Part shown: piece after piece, positions 1-7,476 of the stretch
Layout of the letters: each line of letters opens with the position of its first letter
Numbering within the stretch: position 1 is the stretch's first letter
From: Verrucomicrobiota bacterium
Lineage (GTDB): Bacteria; Verrucomicrobiota; Verrucomicrobiia; Limisphaerales; JAFGQR01
Length of the DNA: 45,915 nucleotides
Assembly (NCBI GenBank): GCA_016935555.1
Contig: JAFGQR010000075.1
Coordinates: 1-45,915 of the forward strand
Direction of reading: 5' to 3'
Notes under the pieces: model-generated
Databases searched by the model: none
Told to the model about the DNA's origin: nothing
The model's input: only the letters and a program-made list of their open reading frames with translations
Program-made: the position numbers and the translations under genes

Positions 1-22
1 CAGAAGGACTCCGGCGCCGGAC

Positions 23-64
23 TTGCCTTCTGCCATTTGCCAATTGCCTTCTGCGGTCTGCGCA
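23..64. repeat. Degenerate 7-bp tandem array at left edge
   Basis: Six consecutive 7-base units can be read here: TTGCCTT, CTGCCAT, TTGCCAA, TTGCCTT, CTGCGGT and CTGCGCA. The consensus is roughly YTGCCNN. The unit length equals that of the much longer arrays at the right edge, although the consensus differs. The array lies just upstream of the first gene and probably continued to the left of the window or has decayed. It is short, so the period could partly be chance. Confidence 0.5.
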
Positions 65-117
65 CAAAAAGAATCGCCTCCAGCCGGGAGATCGGACGAT
101 ACTCAAACCGATTTCAC

Positions 118-1533
118 ATGAAAACAAATGCTCTTGCCCAAACGAGCGCGTTGCCTCTCGTCCTTGCCGTTGCCCTCTCAAATGCTGTCGGCGTTTCCTC
201 AGCCAACGCTGCGTCCTCCGACCCGGCTGGCATTACAAATGGCGGCGGACTGGCAGCGAATTACCGCAACGATGCTGGCATCGCACGTGATACCGCCGTG
301 ATCTTTGCTGACGACTTCGAGGCGTGGAAGCGTGAAGGCGGTGAGCCGGCAAGATGGCAACTCCGCCGCAACAACATCAGCCAGACGCGCGCGGTGCCCG
401 GTAACGTTGAAATGGCAGGCGCCGCAGGATCTGGAAGCAACGTCGTCGAAATTGCCTGCTGGACGCAAGGCAGCGGTTCTCAGGTGGGCGGCCTATCGCT
501 TCGTCTCGGCAATTACAATCATCGCGACGAAGGCTTGGGCGACGGCTACGACGAGATCTACGCCCGCTATTACCTCAAGTTCGACGCGGATTATCGCGGC
601 GTGCGCAATCACGGCGCGAATCTCGGCGGACGCGATTTGACTCGCGCGGACGCCGCGTGGGTAGGCATGGCCGCCGTTCGGGATGTGTCCACGCGCGGCT
701 ATTTTTACTCCGGCCTCCAGCCTTACGGCAAAGAGGACGCCGCGGAAATGGAGATGGGCTTTTACAGCTACCATTTGGACAAACGCGGTCCCTGGGGCGA
801 AAACTACGACGCGTTGAAGCACGTGCCCATCCAGGTCGGCAAATGGTATTGCGTGGAGCGCCATCTGAAATTGAATTCCGTGGACCTCGCGAAGGCCGAT
901 CCAGCTAATGCGGACGGGATCGAGGAACTCTGGGTGGACGGCGAATTGACGATCCGCAAAGAAGGTGTCCGGTTCCGTCGCGTACCCCACCTGTGCATCA
1001 CGATGTTTTCCCTGGAAACCTATTATCACGGACTGCCCGCGCGTTATGACCATGAGCATCCGATCCGCGTCTATTTCGACAACGTCGTCATCGCGACAAA
1101 TTACATCGGGCCGTTGAATCGGATTGGGGGTTCAGCCGATTCAGCCGGCGGGAATGATGACTCCGCCATGCGCCGGCGGCTGGCGGGAACGTGGCGCGGG
1201 TTTGCTGTCGAAGGCACTGGCGAACGGCCCGACCGCGGCCCGGTCAAGCTGGAAGTGACCATTTCCGAAACGGAGATCAGCGCCATTAAGGACGGCCAGC
1301 AAGACATGGGCGCGGGCGCCTACACGCTGGACCTCACGCAATCGCCCGCCTGGCTGGAAGGCACGCGCACCCGCGGCCCCGGCCCGAAGGGACCGTATCT
1401 CGGCATTTTCCAACTTGAAGGCAACGGCGACACGCTGAAGTGGTGTATGGCCAATCCGCGTTACCCGCGGCCCACGGAATTCCGCACCGTCAAAGGCCAG
1501 TTCCTGCTCATTTTGAAGCGTGCCCAAGAGTAG
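118..1533 (+). CDS. Secreted jelly-roll (polysaccharide-lyase-like) protein with TIGR03067-like C-terminal domain
   Basis: 471 residues. I chose the ATG at 118 because it is followed directly by a signal peptide (MKTNALAQTS..., hydrophobic to about residue 25, likely cleaved after ANA near 31). Residues about 55-333 look like a concanavalin/jelly-roll fold related to polysaccharide lyases or LamG-type binding domains (YDEIYARYYLKF, GKWYCVERHLKLN, VYFDNVVIAT). Residues about 350-471 match the lipocalin-like TIGR03067 pattern of Planctomycetes and Verrucomicrobia (LAGTWRGF, GIFQLEGNGDTLKWC, RPTEF, LLILKR). It probably binds or cleaves an acidic polysaccharide outside the cytoplasm. It ends 32 bp before the DUF4838 gene on the same strand, so they are likely co-transcribed. 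Catalysis is not shown by the sequence. Confidence 0.75.
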   Translation: MKTNALAQTSALPLVLAVALSNAVGVSSANAASSDPAGITNGGGLAANYRNDAGIARDTAVIFADDFEAWKREGGEPARWQLRRNNISQTRAVPGNVEMAGAAGSGSNVVEIACWTQGSGSQVGGLSLRLGNYNHRDEGLGDGYDEIYARYYLKFDADYRGVRNHGANLGGRDLTRADAAWVGMAAVRDVSTRGYFYSGLQPYGKEDAAEMEMGFYSYHLDKRGPWGENYDALKHVPIQVGKWYCVERHLKLNSVDLAKADPANADGIEELWVDGELTIRKEGVRFRRVPHLCITMFSLETYYHGLPARYDHEHPIRVYFDNVVIATNYIGPLNRIGGSADSAGGNDDSAMRRRLAGTWRGFAVEGTGERPDRGPVKLEVTISETEISAIKDGQQDMGAGAYTLDLTQSPAWLEGTRTRGPGPKGPYLGIFQLEGNGDTLKWCMANPRYPRPTEFRTVKGQFLLILKRAQE

Positions 1534-1565
1534 TGACGCGCATCAGCCGTCGAAGAGCAACCACA

Positions 1566-4091
1566 ATGAAGTATCTGAACAAACATCAAAAGATACTGGC
1601 CGGCCTGGCAGGGATCGCGCTGGTCTGTTCCGCGCAGGCAGGGGTGGAACTGGTGAAGGACGGCCGGGCCGTGTCCGAAATCGTAATCGCTCAGGATGCG
1701 ATCCAGGCGGTGCGGGTGGCAGCGCAGGATCTCCAAACGCATCTGAAGCGGATGTCCGGCGCGGAGTTGCCGATCGTGGAGGCGCCGTCGCCCAGCGTGC
1801 CGAGCCGTGTCTATGTGGGCGAAAGCGAGTTCACCCGGAACCTCGGATTCCAGCCGGCCCAATTCAACACCAGCGGGCTGGAGATTCTGGCGGAAAAAGA
1901 CCACGTGATCCTCGTCGGCCCGGACAAGCAGCGTGATCCCTGCCCGTATGGCCAGACGGCGACGGACACCATTTGCCTCCGGGGCAGCGCGATCCTCGGC
2001 AGCGCAGCCGCCAGGCCGGAAGGTTTTCCTTCCGCCGGGCTGAGGAAATGGCAGGAGTTCTGCGGCCACAAGTTCACGACGCAGCATCTCGACAGTCACC
2101 TCGGCCAGTGGAATCGGTCCTTGCGAATCCACAGCAACGACGACACCGGGACTTGGTATGCGGTGGCGGAGTTGCTCGAACAGCTCGGCGTGCGCTGGTA
2201 CATGCCTTATGAGGACGGAACAGTGATTCCAGAGAAGCGGACGGTCACGATTACGGAACAACACCTGGTCAAGCAGGCGAAATTCGACCGACGCGAGTGG
2301 TGCTTCTATAACGCGATGCGCGACGACGGCGAGGGAATTGCGTGGCTCAAGCGGCTGAAGGCCGGCAACCACAACACGATTCTTTTCAATCACACCACCT
2401 ACGCCATCTACAGCTCCCTGGAGCAACAGCAACTGCATCCGGAATGGCTGGCGTGCGGGCCGGACGGCAAGCCGTACGTTGGGTATCCGCCGGGGCGCGG
2501 CATGCCACGCTATACCGACCCCGGCTTCCGCAAAGCCGCCGTCGTGTACATGAACAAGGTGTTCGACACGTTTCCCGACTTATTGGCCCTGGCCGTCGGC
2601 CCGCCGGATGGTGGGGTGAAGATGGACGCGCGCGACCTCGCCGCCTACGGCCAGCCGGGGGACAGCAAGGAGCACAAGGCGTCCAGTTATGTGTGGGATT
2701 TCCACGTCTATCTCGCCCAAGAGCTCAAGAGATCGCACCCCGGCAAGTATCTGCTTTACATGAGCGGCTATGGCGCGCGACTCGTGCCGACGAACGTCGA
2801 GGAATTCCCCGACAACCTCATCGTGCCGCTTCGCGGTTACAGTCCGGCCAACCGCGTTCTCAAGACCGAGGCGCACGCGCTATCCGATGCTTGGCGACAG
2901 TGGCACGGGCTGATGCGAGATCCGCGCCGCGCACCCGTGTGGAACTATTTTCTCTGGTACCGCACGCCCACTCATCCGCGCTATCCCGTCATTTTCACCC
3001 AATCTCTCCAAGACGAGATGGCGGAGCTGCTGCCCATCTGCGACGGCAAGTTCATTGAGATCCAGCCCACTAAGGCGACGACTCCTGAGGGCCGCGAGGA
3101 AGTACGGATCAACACCCCCGGCTTGATCCACCTCATGGTCTATTGGCAGAACAAGCTTTTCTGGAACCCGAATCTGGACCGGAAGCAGATGCTGGAGGAG
3201 TACTACACGCTCTTCTTTGGTCCCGCGGCGGCGGAGATGAAGGAGTTCATCGAATTCGCCGAAGCGGTTTGGATGCGCCAGGAGTCGCGCAGCGTCACCC
3301 GAACCACCGGATTTCTCAAGGAATCCGACGTGGACCGTTTCTTCGCGACGCTTGCTCGGGCGCGCGCCAAGGCCGGCAAGGATACCGCCTATGCTCGCCG
3401 CATCGCGCGAATGGAAGCTGAGATGCTGTCGCTCAAGGGACTGTTTCCCAACCTGGCGCGCACCGGTCCGCTGATCCGAGCGTATCCGGTGGCGCTTTCG
3501 TGGCAGGGCATAGACGGCGACGTGAGCAAGTACCAGTACGGCTGGACGCCCCTGCGCCACAACAAGACGGGCGAGGCGGCACCGAAGGACGTCGAGACCC
3601 ACGCGGCGATCTGCATGACCCGGGATAAATCGGCGCTGATCGTGGCCGTGGACTGTCCGGAAAGCCGGATGAGCGAGCTGAAGGCGAACTGCCGGGCGAA
3701 CGATGAGGCGAGCATTTTCCAGGACGACGTGGTGGAGGTTTACATCAATACGCCGCAGCGTTCGTACTTCAAGGTCGTCGTCAACGCCAATAGTGCCATC
3801 TGGGATGAATCCACTGACGCGGCGATCGTCGAGCGCGCCACTCTTCCAATCCTGTGGAATCCCGGGACGAAAGCGGCGGTCAAGAAAGCGGACGATCGGT
3901 GGACCGTTGAGGTCATGATTCCCACGAAGGACTTTGGCGAGATCGGCCCGTCGGAATCGTATCCGTGGGGCATCCAGGTGGGGCGCACGCGATTTGCGGG
4001 CGGCAAGGCCGAAGGTTGGGCGATCGCCCCGACCGGAGGCCCTTACGCGGCCTTGAATCGGTGGGGAGATCTTTGGATCAGACCCTGGTAG
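1566..4091 (+). CDS. Secreted DUF4838 protein with GH67-N-like and CBM9-like domains
   Basis: 841 residues from the ATG at 1566, which begins a clear signal peptide (MKYLNKHQKILAGLAGIALV, cleavage near AQA-G). About residues 30-180 resemble the N-terminal domain of alpha-glucuronidases (VRVAAQDLQTHLKRMSGAELP). About 220-540 is the DUF4838 core, a predicted TIM-barrel glycosidase-like domain (NTILFNHTTYAIY, LALAVGPPDGG, LLYMSGYGA). About 640-841 is a CBM9-like beta-sandwich (SALIVAVDCPESRMSEL, QDDVVEVYINT, WTVEVMIPTKDFGE, WGIQVGRTRF). This architecture is common in Verrucomicrobia and Lentisphaerae and presumably acts on plant or algal glycans. An upstream in-frame extension to 1440 lies inside the previous gene and lacks a signal peptide, so I reject it. 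Confidence 0.85.
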   Translation: MKYLNKHQKILAGLAGIALVCSAQAGVELVKDGRAVSEIVIAQDAIQAVRVAAQDLQTHLKRMSGAELPIVEAPSPSVPSRVYVGESEFTRNLGFQPAQFNTSGLEILAEKDHVILVGPDKQRDPCPYGQTATDTICLRGSAILGSAAARPEGFPSAGLRKWQEFCGHKFTTQHLDSHLGQWNRSLRIHSNDDTGTWYAVAELLEQLGVRWYMPYEDGTVIPEKRTVTITEQHLVKQAKFDRREWCFYNAMRDDGEGIAWLKRLKAGNHNTILFNHTTYAIYSSLEQQQLHPEWLACGPDGKPYVGYPPGRGMPRYTDPGFRKAAVVYMNKVFDTFPDLLALAVGPPDGGVKMDARDLAAYGQPGDSKEHKASSYVWDFHVYLAQELKRSHPGKYLLYMSGYGARLVPTNVEEFPDNLIVPLRGYSPANRVLKTEAHALSDAWRQWHGLMRDPRRAPVWNYFLWYRTPTHPRYPVIFTQSLQDEMAELLPICDGKFIEIQPTKATTPEGREEVRINTPGLIHLMVYWQNKLFWNPNLDRKQMLEEYYTLFFGPAAAEMKEFIEFAEAVWMRQESRSVTRTTGFLKESDVDRFFATLARARAKAGKDTAYARRIARMEAEMLSLKGLFPNLARTGPLIRAYPVALSWQGIDGDVSKYQYGWTPLRHNKTGEAAPKDVETHAAICMTRDKSALIVAVDCPESRMSELKANCRANDEASIFQDDVVEVYINTPQRSYFKVVVNANSAIWDESTDAAIVERATLPILWNPGTKAAVKKADDRWTVEVMIPTKDFGEIGPSESYPWGIQVGRTRFAGGKAEGWAIAPTGGPYAALNRWGDLWIRPW

Positions 4092-4168
4092 CGTCGTCTT
4101 ACCCGAAGGCTTACGTGCCGCGCTTTCCGGGCACGATAGGAGATTTGGACTTGTTCTGGACTTGCGGT

Positions 4169-4540
4169 AGAGGCCGCAGTAGCTCTGCGTGAGTTCAACG
4201 CGAACTTTCTCGCGCTGCCCGCGCTGCGCAGCGAACGACTGGCCAAGAACGATCCGGAAGTCGTGGTTCGCGCGATTCGCGTGGCTCTGACGAACGGGCA
4301 TCCGGACTTGGCGAAGCTGGAGCTCGCGGGGTTGACTGCCACCGTGAAGGCCCAACCGCTCTCAGGCAGCGAAGGATTCAGACTCAGCCTCGACTGTCCG
4401 GCCCGCGTCGCGTCTCTGGTCGCCCGTGTGGATTTCAATGGCTGGTATTACGGCTACGATGAGAATGGCAATCTCAAGCGTCGGGATTGGCACGGATTCA
4501 CCAAGAACCGCCAACCCGTGGCGTGGCTGTCTCCCTCTCC
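4169..4540 (+). pseudogene. Remnant of a secreted glycan-active protein, plus strand
   Basis: An open stretch reads like the inner part of a larger protein (REFNANFLALPAL, SERLAKNDPEVVVRAIRVAL, VARVDFNGWYYGYDENG, DWHGFTKNRQPVAWL), with no signal peptide and no plausible start. The NGWYYGYDENG...DWHGFT block resembles an Ig-like module seen in secreted Verrucomicrobia proteins; that is from memory, not a search. The reading frame runs on to 4949, but after the CCCTCTCC hairpin at 4533-4557 it loses protein-like character. I infer a gene fragment truncated at both ends. The 77 bases between the DUF4838 stop and this remnant show nothing assignable. Confidence 0.5.
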
Positions 4541-4557
4541 CCTCAACGAGGAGAGGG
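4533..4557. repeat. Palindromic element CCCTCTCC...GGAGAGGG
   Basis: CCCTCTCC at 4533-4540 and GGAGAGGG at 4550-4557 form a perfect 8-bp inverted repeat around a 9-base loop. It sits exactly where the plus-strand remnant loses similarity and the minus-strand remnants begin. It may be a repeated extragenic palindrome that helped rearrangement, or a simple hairpin; only one copy is visible here. Confidence 0.45.
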
Positions 4558-4580
4558 TGGAAGCCGAGCCACGGCGCCCG

Positions 4581-5032
4581 GTTCACGTGTCCCCAGTTGC
4601 ACAACGAAGACGGATTGGCGTTGTTACCGACCAGGGTGCCAAAGGGCGGAGGACCGAACTGGTCGAGCGCCGCCTTGGCTGCGCGGCTCCATTCCGACGG
4701 CGGAATGCTTTGGGCGGGCGTGTCAAAGTGGATGGGGCTGAACAGCGCGATGTGAGCCTGATAACGGCTCCAGACATGACAGCCGGGAAAATGGAAGGCG
4801 CGCTGCCCGAATTCGTTGGTCATGTTCCTGGCGCGGTCCGTGCCGGCCTCGCGAACAGGATTTTGACGTTGTTCAGCACCGCGCCGTCAAGGCTGGCGCC
4901 GTCGGCGGCCCAACCGGTTCGTGCCTCGATGGCACGGAACTTCACGTAGAAGCGCGCGTGCATTCGGTCCACGCCCCGCGTGTGTGTGAACAGGTGCCAT
5001 CCTTCGGCTCCCATTCCTGCTTTCGTTCCCAA
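4581..5032 (-). pseudogene. Frameshifted remnant of a secreted protein, minus strand
   Basis: Two minus-strand frames read as protein and abut near 4835. The first (about 5005-4840) reads GWHLFTHTRGVDRMHARFYVKF and later VLNNVKILFAR, resembling the jelly-roll type of the first gene (there IYARYYLKF). The second (about 4850-4581) reads EAGTDRARNMTNEFGQRAF, HFPGCHVWSRYQAHIALF and SPIHFDTPAQS. The switch from FAR to EAGTD needs a frame change, so this is a decayed gene. No start, signal peptide or intact catalytic site is visible, and I cannot name the family with confidence. Confidence 0.45.
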
Positions 5033-5064
5033 GCGACGTCGCCGGCGCAGCTCCGGCAGCCGAA

Positions 5065-5306
5065 GGATCGCCGGTTTCGAATTCCCACGCCCCGAGATCC
5101 GGGCGCTGCGTGCGCGGTCGCCGGCGGATGTCTTCCGTGACGTCCGGCAGAGGCACGCCCTGATCGATGGCTCGGGTCGCTGCGGGGGTGAGCGCCAGGT
5201 TGCCCGAAGTCGGATCCACGCAATAGTTGTCCAACCGGCCGGTGAGGTTGGTGCGCAGGTCTGCTTCGCCGCCCTCGATCAGGATCTCCCCGTGCACCAG
5301 GTTGTT
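5065..5306 (-). pseudogene. C-terminal fragment of a right-handed beta-helix protein
   Basis: The minus strand reads HGEILIEGGEADLRTNLTG, LDNYCVDPTSGNLALTPAA, RAIDQGVPLPDVTEDI and RPDLGAWEFE. The pattern (CVDPTSGN, AIDQG, DIRRRPR, DLGAWE) is the typical end of secreted parallel beta-helix proteins of the choice-of-anchor-Q kind. Everything N-terminal to it is missing: upstream sequence (5307-5414) shows no continuation before the next plus-strand gene. It is a fragment left by deletion, adjoining the jelly-roll-like remnant on the same strand. Confidence 0.6.
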
Positions 5307-5414
5307 CGACGGTCAACCACAACCACACAATCACCTGGACACCTTGGCCACGGTCTAGCCCTCACTCAGCGTTTCGAGTTTGACCGCATGCCGTGAAGCC
5401 GAGCATCGTCGGCC

Positions 5415-6743
5415 ATGCCGATGCCTCTCAAGCCGTGTTTGTTCCAGGCTGTGTCCGCCTGTCTCCTCTCGTTGGCTTGGTGGGCGCAACCCGCCCTCGC
5501 CACAGACCGGCATATCGCCGTGAATGGTTCGCAGGACGGATTAGGCACGCCAGGTGCGCCTTGGGACATCGGTTCGGCGCTCGATGGCAGCCAGAAGGTC
5601 CTGCCCAATGACACCCTCTGGATACACCACGGCCACTACAAATGCGCTCCCAAAATCGGCGGCATGGGCTACAGCGTGAAACTTGCCGGACGCGAGGGCG
5701 CACCGGTCCATGTGCGGGCCTGGCAAGGCCAGCGGGTCACCATTGACGGCGGCCTGAACGTGCAGCCGCCGTCCACACATCTGTGGATTTGGGATCTGGA
5801 AATCCTCGTGTCCGAGCCGCGTCCCCCGTCGCCGGTTGCGCCCGATCCGACTTACGCAAACGTGAAACGTCCCTGGGGCGGGCTCAATGTTTATGGCGGC
5901 AGGAGCTGCAAGTTCATCAACCTGGTCCTCCACGACAACTCGCAGGGGGTGAGCTGGTGGACCGCCTCGCAGGCCAGTGAAATGCACGGTTGCATCATCT
6001 ACGACAACGGATGGGCGGGCACCGACCGTGGCCACGGCCATGCGATCTACACGCAGAACAACGAAGGCGTCAAAACCATCTCCGACTGCATCTTCATGGG
6101 CGGTTATGGCTATACGCTGCATGCCTATGGCTCCAGCCGCGCCGACGTGAACAACTACCTTGTCGAGGGCAATATCGCCTACGATGCCCACACCTTTCTT
6201 CTCGGCGGCGGCAAGCCCAGCCGCGGCATCCGCGTGCTGACGAACTGCTTCTACGGCGTGCCCGTGCAACTGGGGTACAGCGCGCCCACCAACGAGGATT
6301 GCGAAGTGCGGGGCAACCTGCTCGTAAACGCTGGCCTGAGCATCAACCGATTCAGTCGGGTGGTGAACGAGCACAACATGATCCTCCCGAGAAACAAGGC
6401 GCGCCCAAGCGGGACGAAGATCGTCCTGCGCCCCAACAAGTACGATCCCCGCCGAGCCAACCTGGCCATCTTCAACTGGGAACGAAAAGCAACGGTGGCC
6501 GTGGACGTGTCACGTCTGCTCAAGCCGGGCGACGTGTTCCGGCTGTTGAATCCACGGCATTTCTTCGCGCCGCCCGTGCTCGCCGGCACGAGAAGAAATG
6601 GGCCAACGCGTGCAAAGGGGGGCCCGAGGCCATATCCAGCTTCAACTGCAGCGGTGCGCTGGCCGAGATGTGTTTGCTGGGCAACGTGGCGACCCAGTTT
6701 GCGGAGGCGCTCGAATTCGATTCCCAGTCGTGCCAGGTGGTGA
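5415..6743 (+). CDS. Secreted right-handed beta-helix protein, C-terminus replaced
   Basis: The frame gives 442 residues from ATG 5415; ATG 5421 is equally possible. A signal peptide covers about residues 1-30 (FQAVSACLLSLAWWAQPALA). The body to about residue 390 is a parallel beta-helix (APVHVRAWQGQRVTIDGG, FINLVLHDNSQGVSWW, GCIIYDNGWAGTDRGHGHAI, NYLVEGNIAYDAHTF), a fold used by pectate-lyase-like enzymes and other glycan-active proteins. It then has a short beta-sandwich-like tail ending at FAPPVLAG (about 6587). From there to the stop the frame is arginine-rich nonsense, because another frame encodes the end of an oxidoreductase. The native C-terminus was probably lost at a recombination joint. 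Confidence 0.65.
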   Translation: MPMPLKPCLFQAVSACLLSLAWWAQPALATDRHIAVNGSQDGLGTPGAPWDIGSALDGSQKVLPNDTLWIHHGHYKCAPKIGGMGYSVKLAGREGAPVHVRAWQGQRVTIDGGLNVQPPSTHLWIWDLEILVSEPRPPSPVAPDPTYANVKRPWGGLNVYGGRSCKFINLVLHDNSQGVSWWTASQASEMHGCIIYDNGWAGTDRGHGHAIYTQNNEGVKTISDCIFMGGYGYTLHAYGSSRADVNNYLVEGNIAYDAHTFLLGGGKPSRGIRVLTNCFYGVPVQLGYSAPTNEDCEVRGNLLVNAGLSINRFSRVVNEHNMILPRNKARPSGTKIVLRPNKYDPRRANLAIFNWERKATVAVDVSRLLKPGDVFRLLNPRHFFAPPVLAGTRRNGPTRAKGGPRPYPASTAAVRWPRCVCWATWRPSLRRRSNSIPSRARW

Positions 6744-6802
6744 ACCATGCGCCGGCCGACGCCGCCTTGCGCCGCGATTGCCGCCAGGGTTGGGAGATCT
6801 GA
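6587..6802 (+). pseudogene. C-terminal remnant of a Gfo/Idh/MocA dehydrogenase
   Basis: The frame beginning near 6587 reads HEKKWANACKGGPEAISSFN, CSGALAEMCLLGNVATQF, ALEFDSQSCQVVNHAPA and ends ...RQGWEI with a stop at 6800-6802. This is the characteristic C-terminus of secreted Verrucomicrobia/Planctomycetes Gfo/Idh/MocA oxidoreductases (ACKGGP, LTEMxLLGNVA, final GWEL/I). The N-terminal Rossmann domain and most of the protein are absent: directly upstream the sequence is the beta-helix gene in another frame. It is therefore a fragment at a deletion or recombination junction, not a separate gene. Confidence 0.75.
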
Positions 6803-7017
6803 AGGACGGTTGAGGCGGCTGGCCACGGGCGCCGGCCCAAATAAATGAAGAAATAAATTGCATTTGCCACCATGGCCCGTAGGGTGGCCGCCAGTTAGAC
6901 ACTCGTCTTTCAGACCTGGTAGATCTTCAGTTGAACGTGTTTCAATGATGATTTTGAGACCCGACCGTCGGGAACAGCCTGCAAGGAGCAGTTTTAGTCT
7001 AAAGCGGAAAGCACATC
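6803..7017 (+). promoter_or_regulatory. Upstream/leader region of the RRM gene
   Basis: 215 bases without a gene between the dehydrogenase remnant and the RRM start. It has AT-rich stretches (6839-6869) unlike the GC-rich surroundings, and a purine-rich ribosome-binding sequence before the start. I could not identify a convincing -35/-10 pair. Bacterial RRM genes are often regulated through their leaders, so a cold-responsive or autoregulatory leader is possible but inferred. Confidence 0.3.
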
Positions 7018-7326
7018 ATGAACACGAAACTCTACGTGGGGAACTTGTCGTTCGACGCCCTTGAGAATGATCTCCAGGACCTGTTCAGCCAATACGGCCC
7101 GGTCACCGAGGTCAACCTCATGCAAGACCGCGTCAGCGGCCGCGCCCGCGGCTTCGGATTTATCACCATGGCCACGACGGAAGGCGCGCAGGCGGCCATC
7201 GAAGGCTTGAACGGCAAGGATTGGAAGGGCCGCGCCCTGACCGTCAACGAAGCGCGCCCCCGTGAGGAGCGGGCTGGCGGCGGTGGCGGTCGCGGCGGCA
7301 ACGGCGGCGGTGGTCGGCGCTATTAA
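7018..7326 (+). CDS. Small RRM-type glycine-rich RNA-binding protein
   Basis: 102 residues. A single RNA-recognition motif spans residues about 4-80, with RNP2 LYVGNL (5-10) and RNP1 RGFGFITM (44-51), including the aromatic residues that stack on RNA. A short glycine/arginine-rich tail (residues 86-102) follows. The family is known from cyanobacteria, Verrucomicrobia and other bacteria, is often cold- or stress-induced, and binds single-stranded RNA in the cytoplasm. A purine-rich GCGGAAAG lies about 7 bases before ATG 7018. The 215-bp gap upstream (6803-7017) is AT-richer than its surroundings and likely holds the promoter and a long leader. The gene stands alone and does not look decayed. 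Confidence 0.93.
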   Translation: MNTKLYVGNLSFDALENDLQDLFSQYGPVTEVNLMQDRVSGRARGFGFITMATTEGAQAAIEGLNGKDWKGRALTVNEARPREERAGGGGGRGGNGGGGRRY

Positions 7327-7476
7327 GCTGGGCATCCAACGCGTTGCCCGCGCAACCGGCGGAACCCGCGAGAATCTGGCCGCAGTGGGGGCTGGAAGTT
7401 CGGGGGGGCGCATGGGTCGCGGGCCCGTCATTTTGCATCATCTTCTGCCAAACCTTGGCTGACTCCATTGTCTGCG

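Noticed and set aside
4533-4557. Insertion-sequence end at the CCCTCTCC hairpin
   Set aside because: No transposase, no second end and no target duplication are visible; I report it only as a palindrome.
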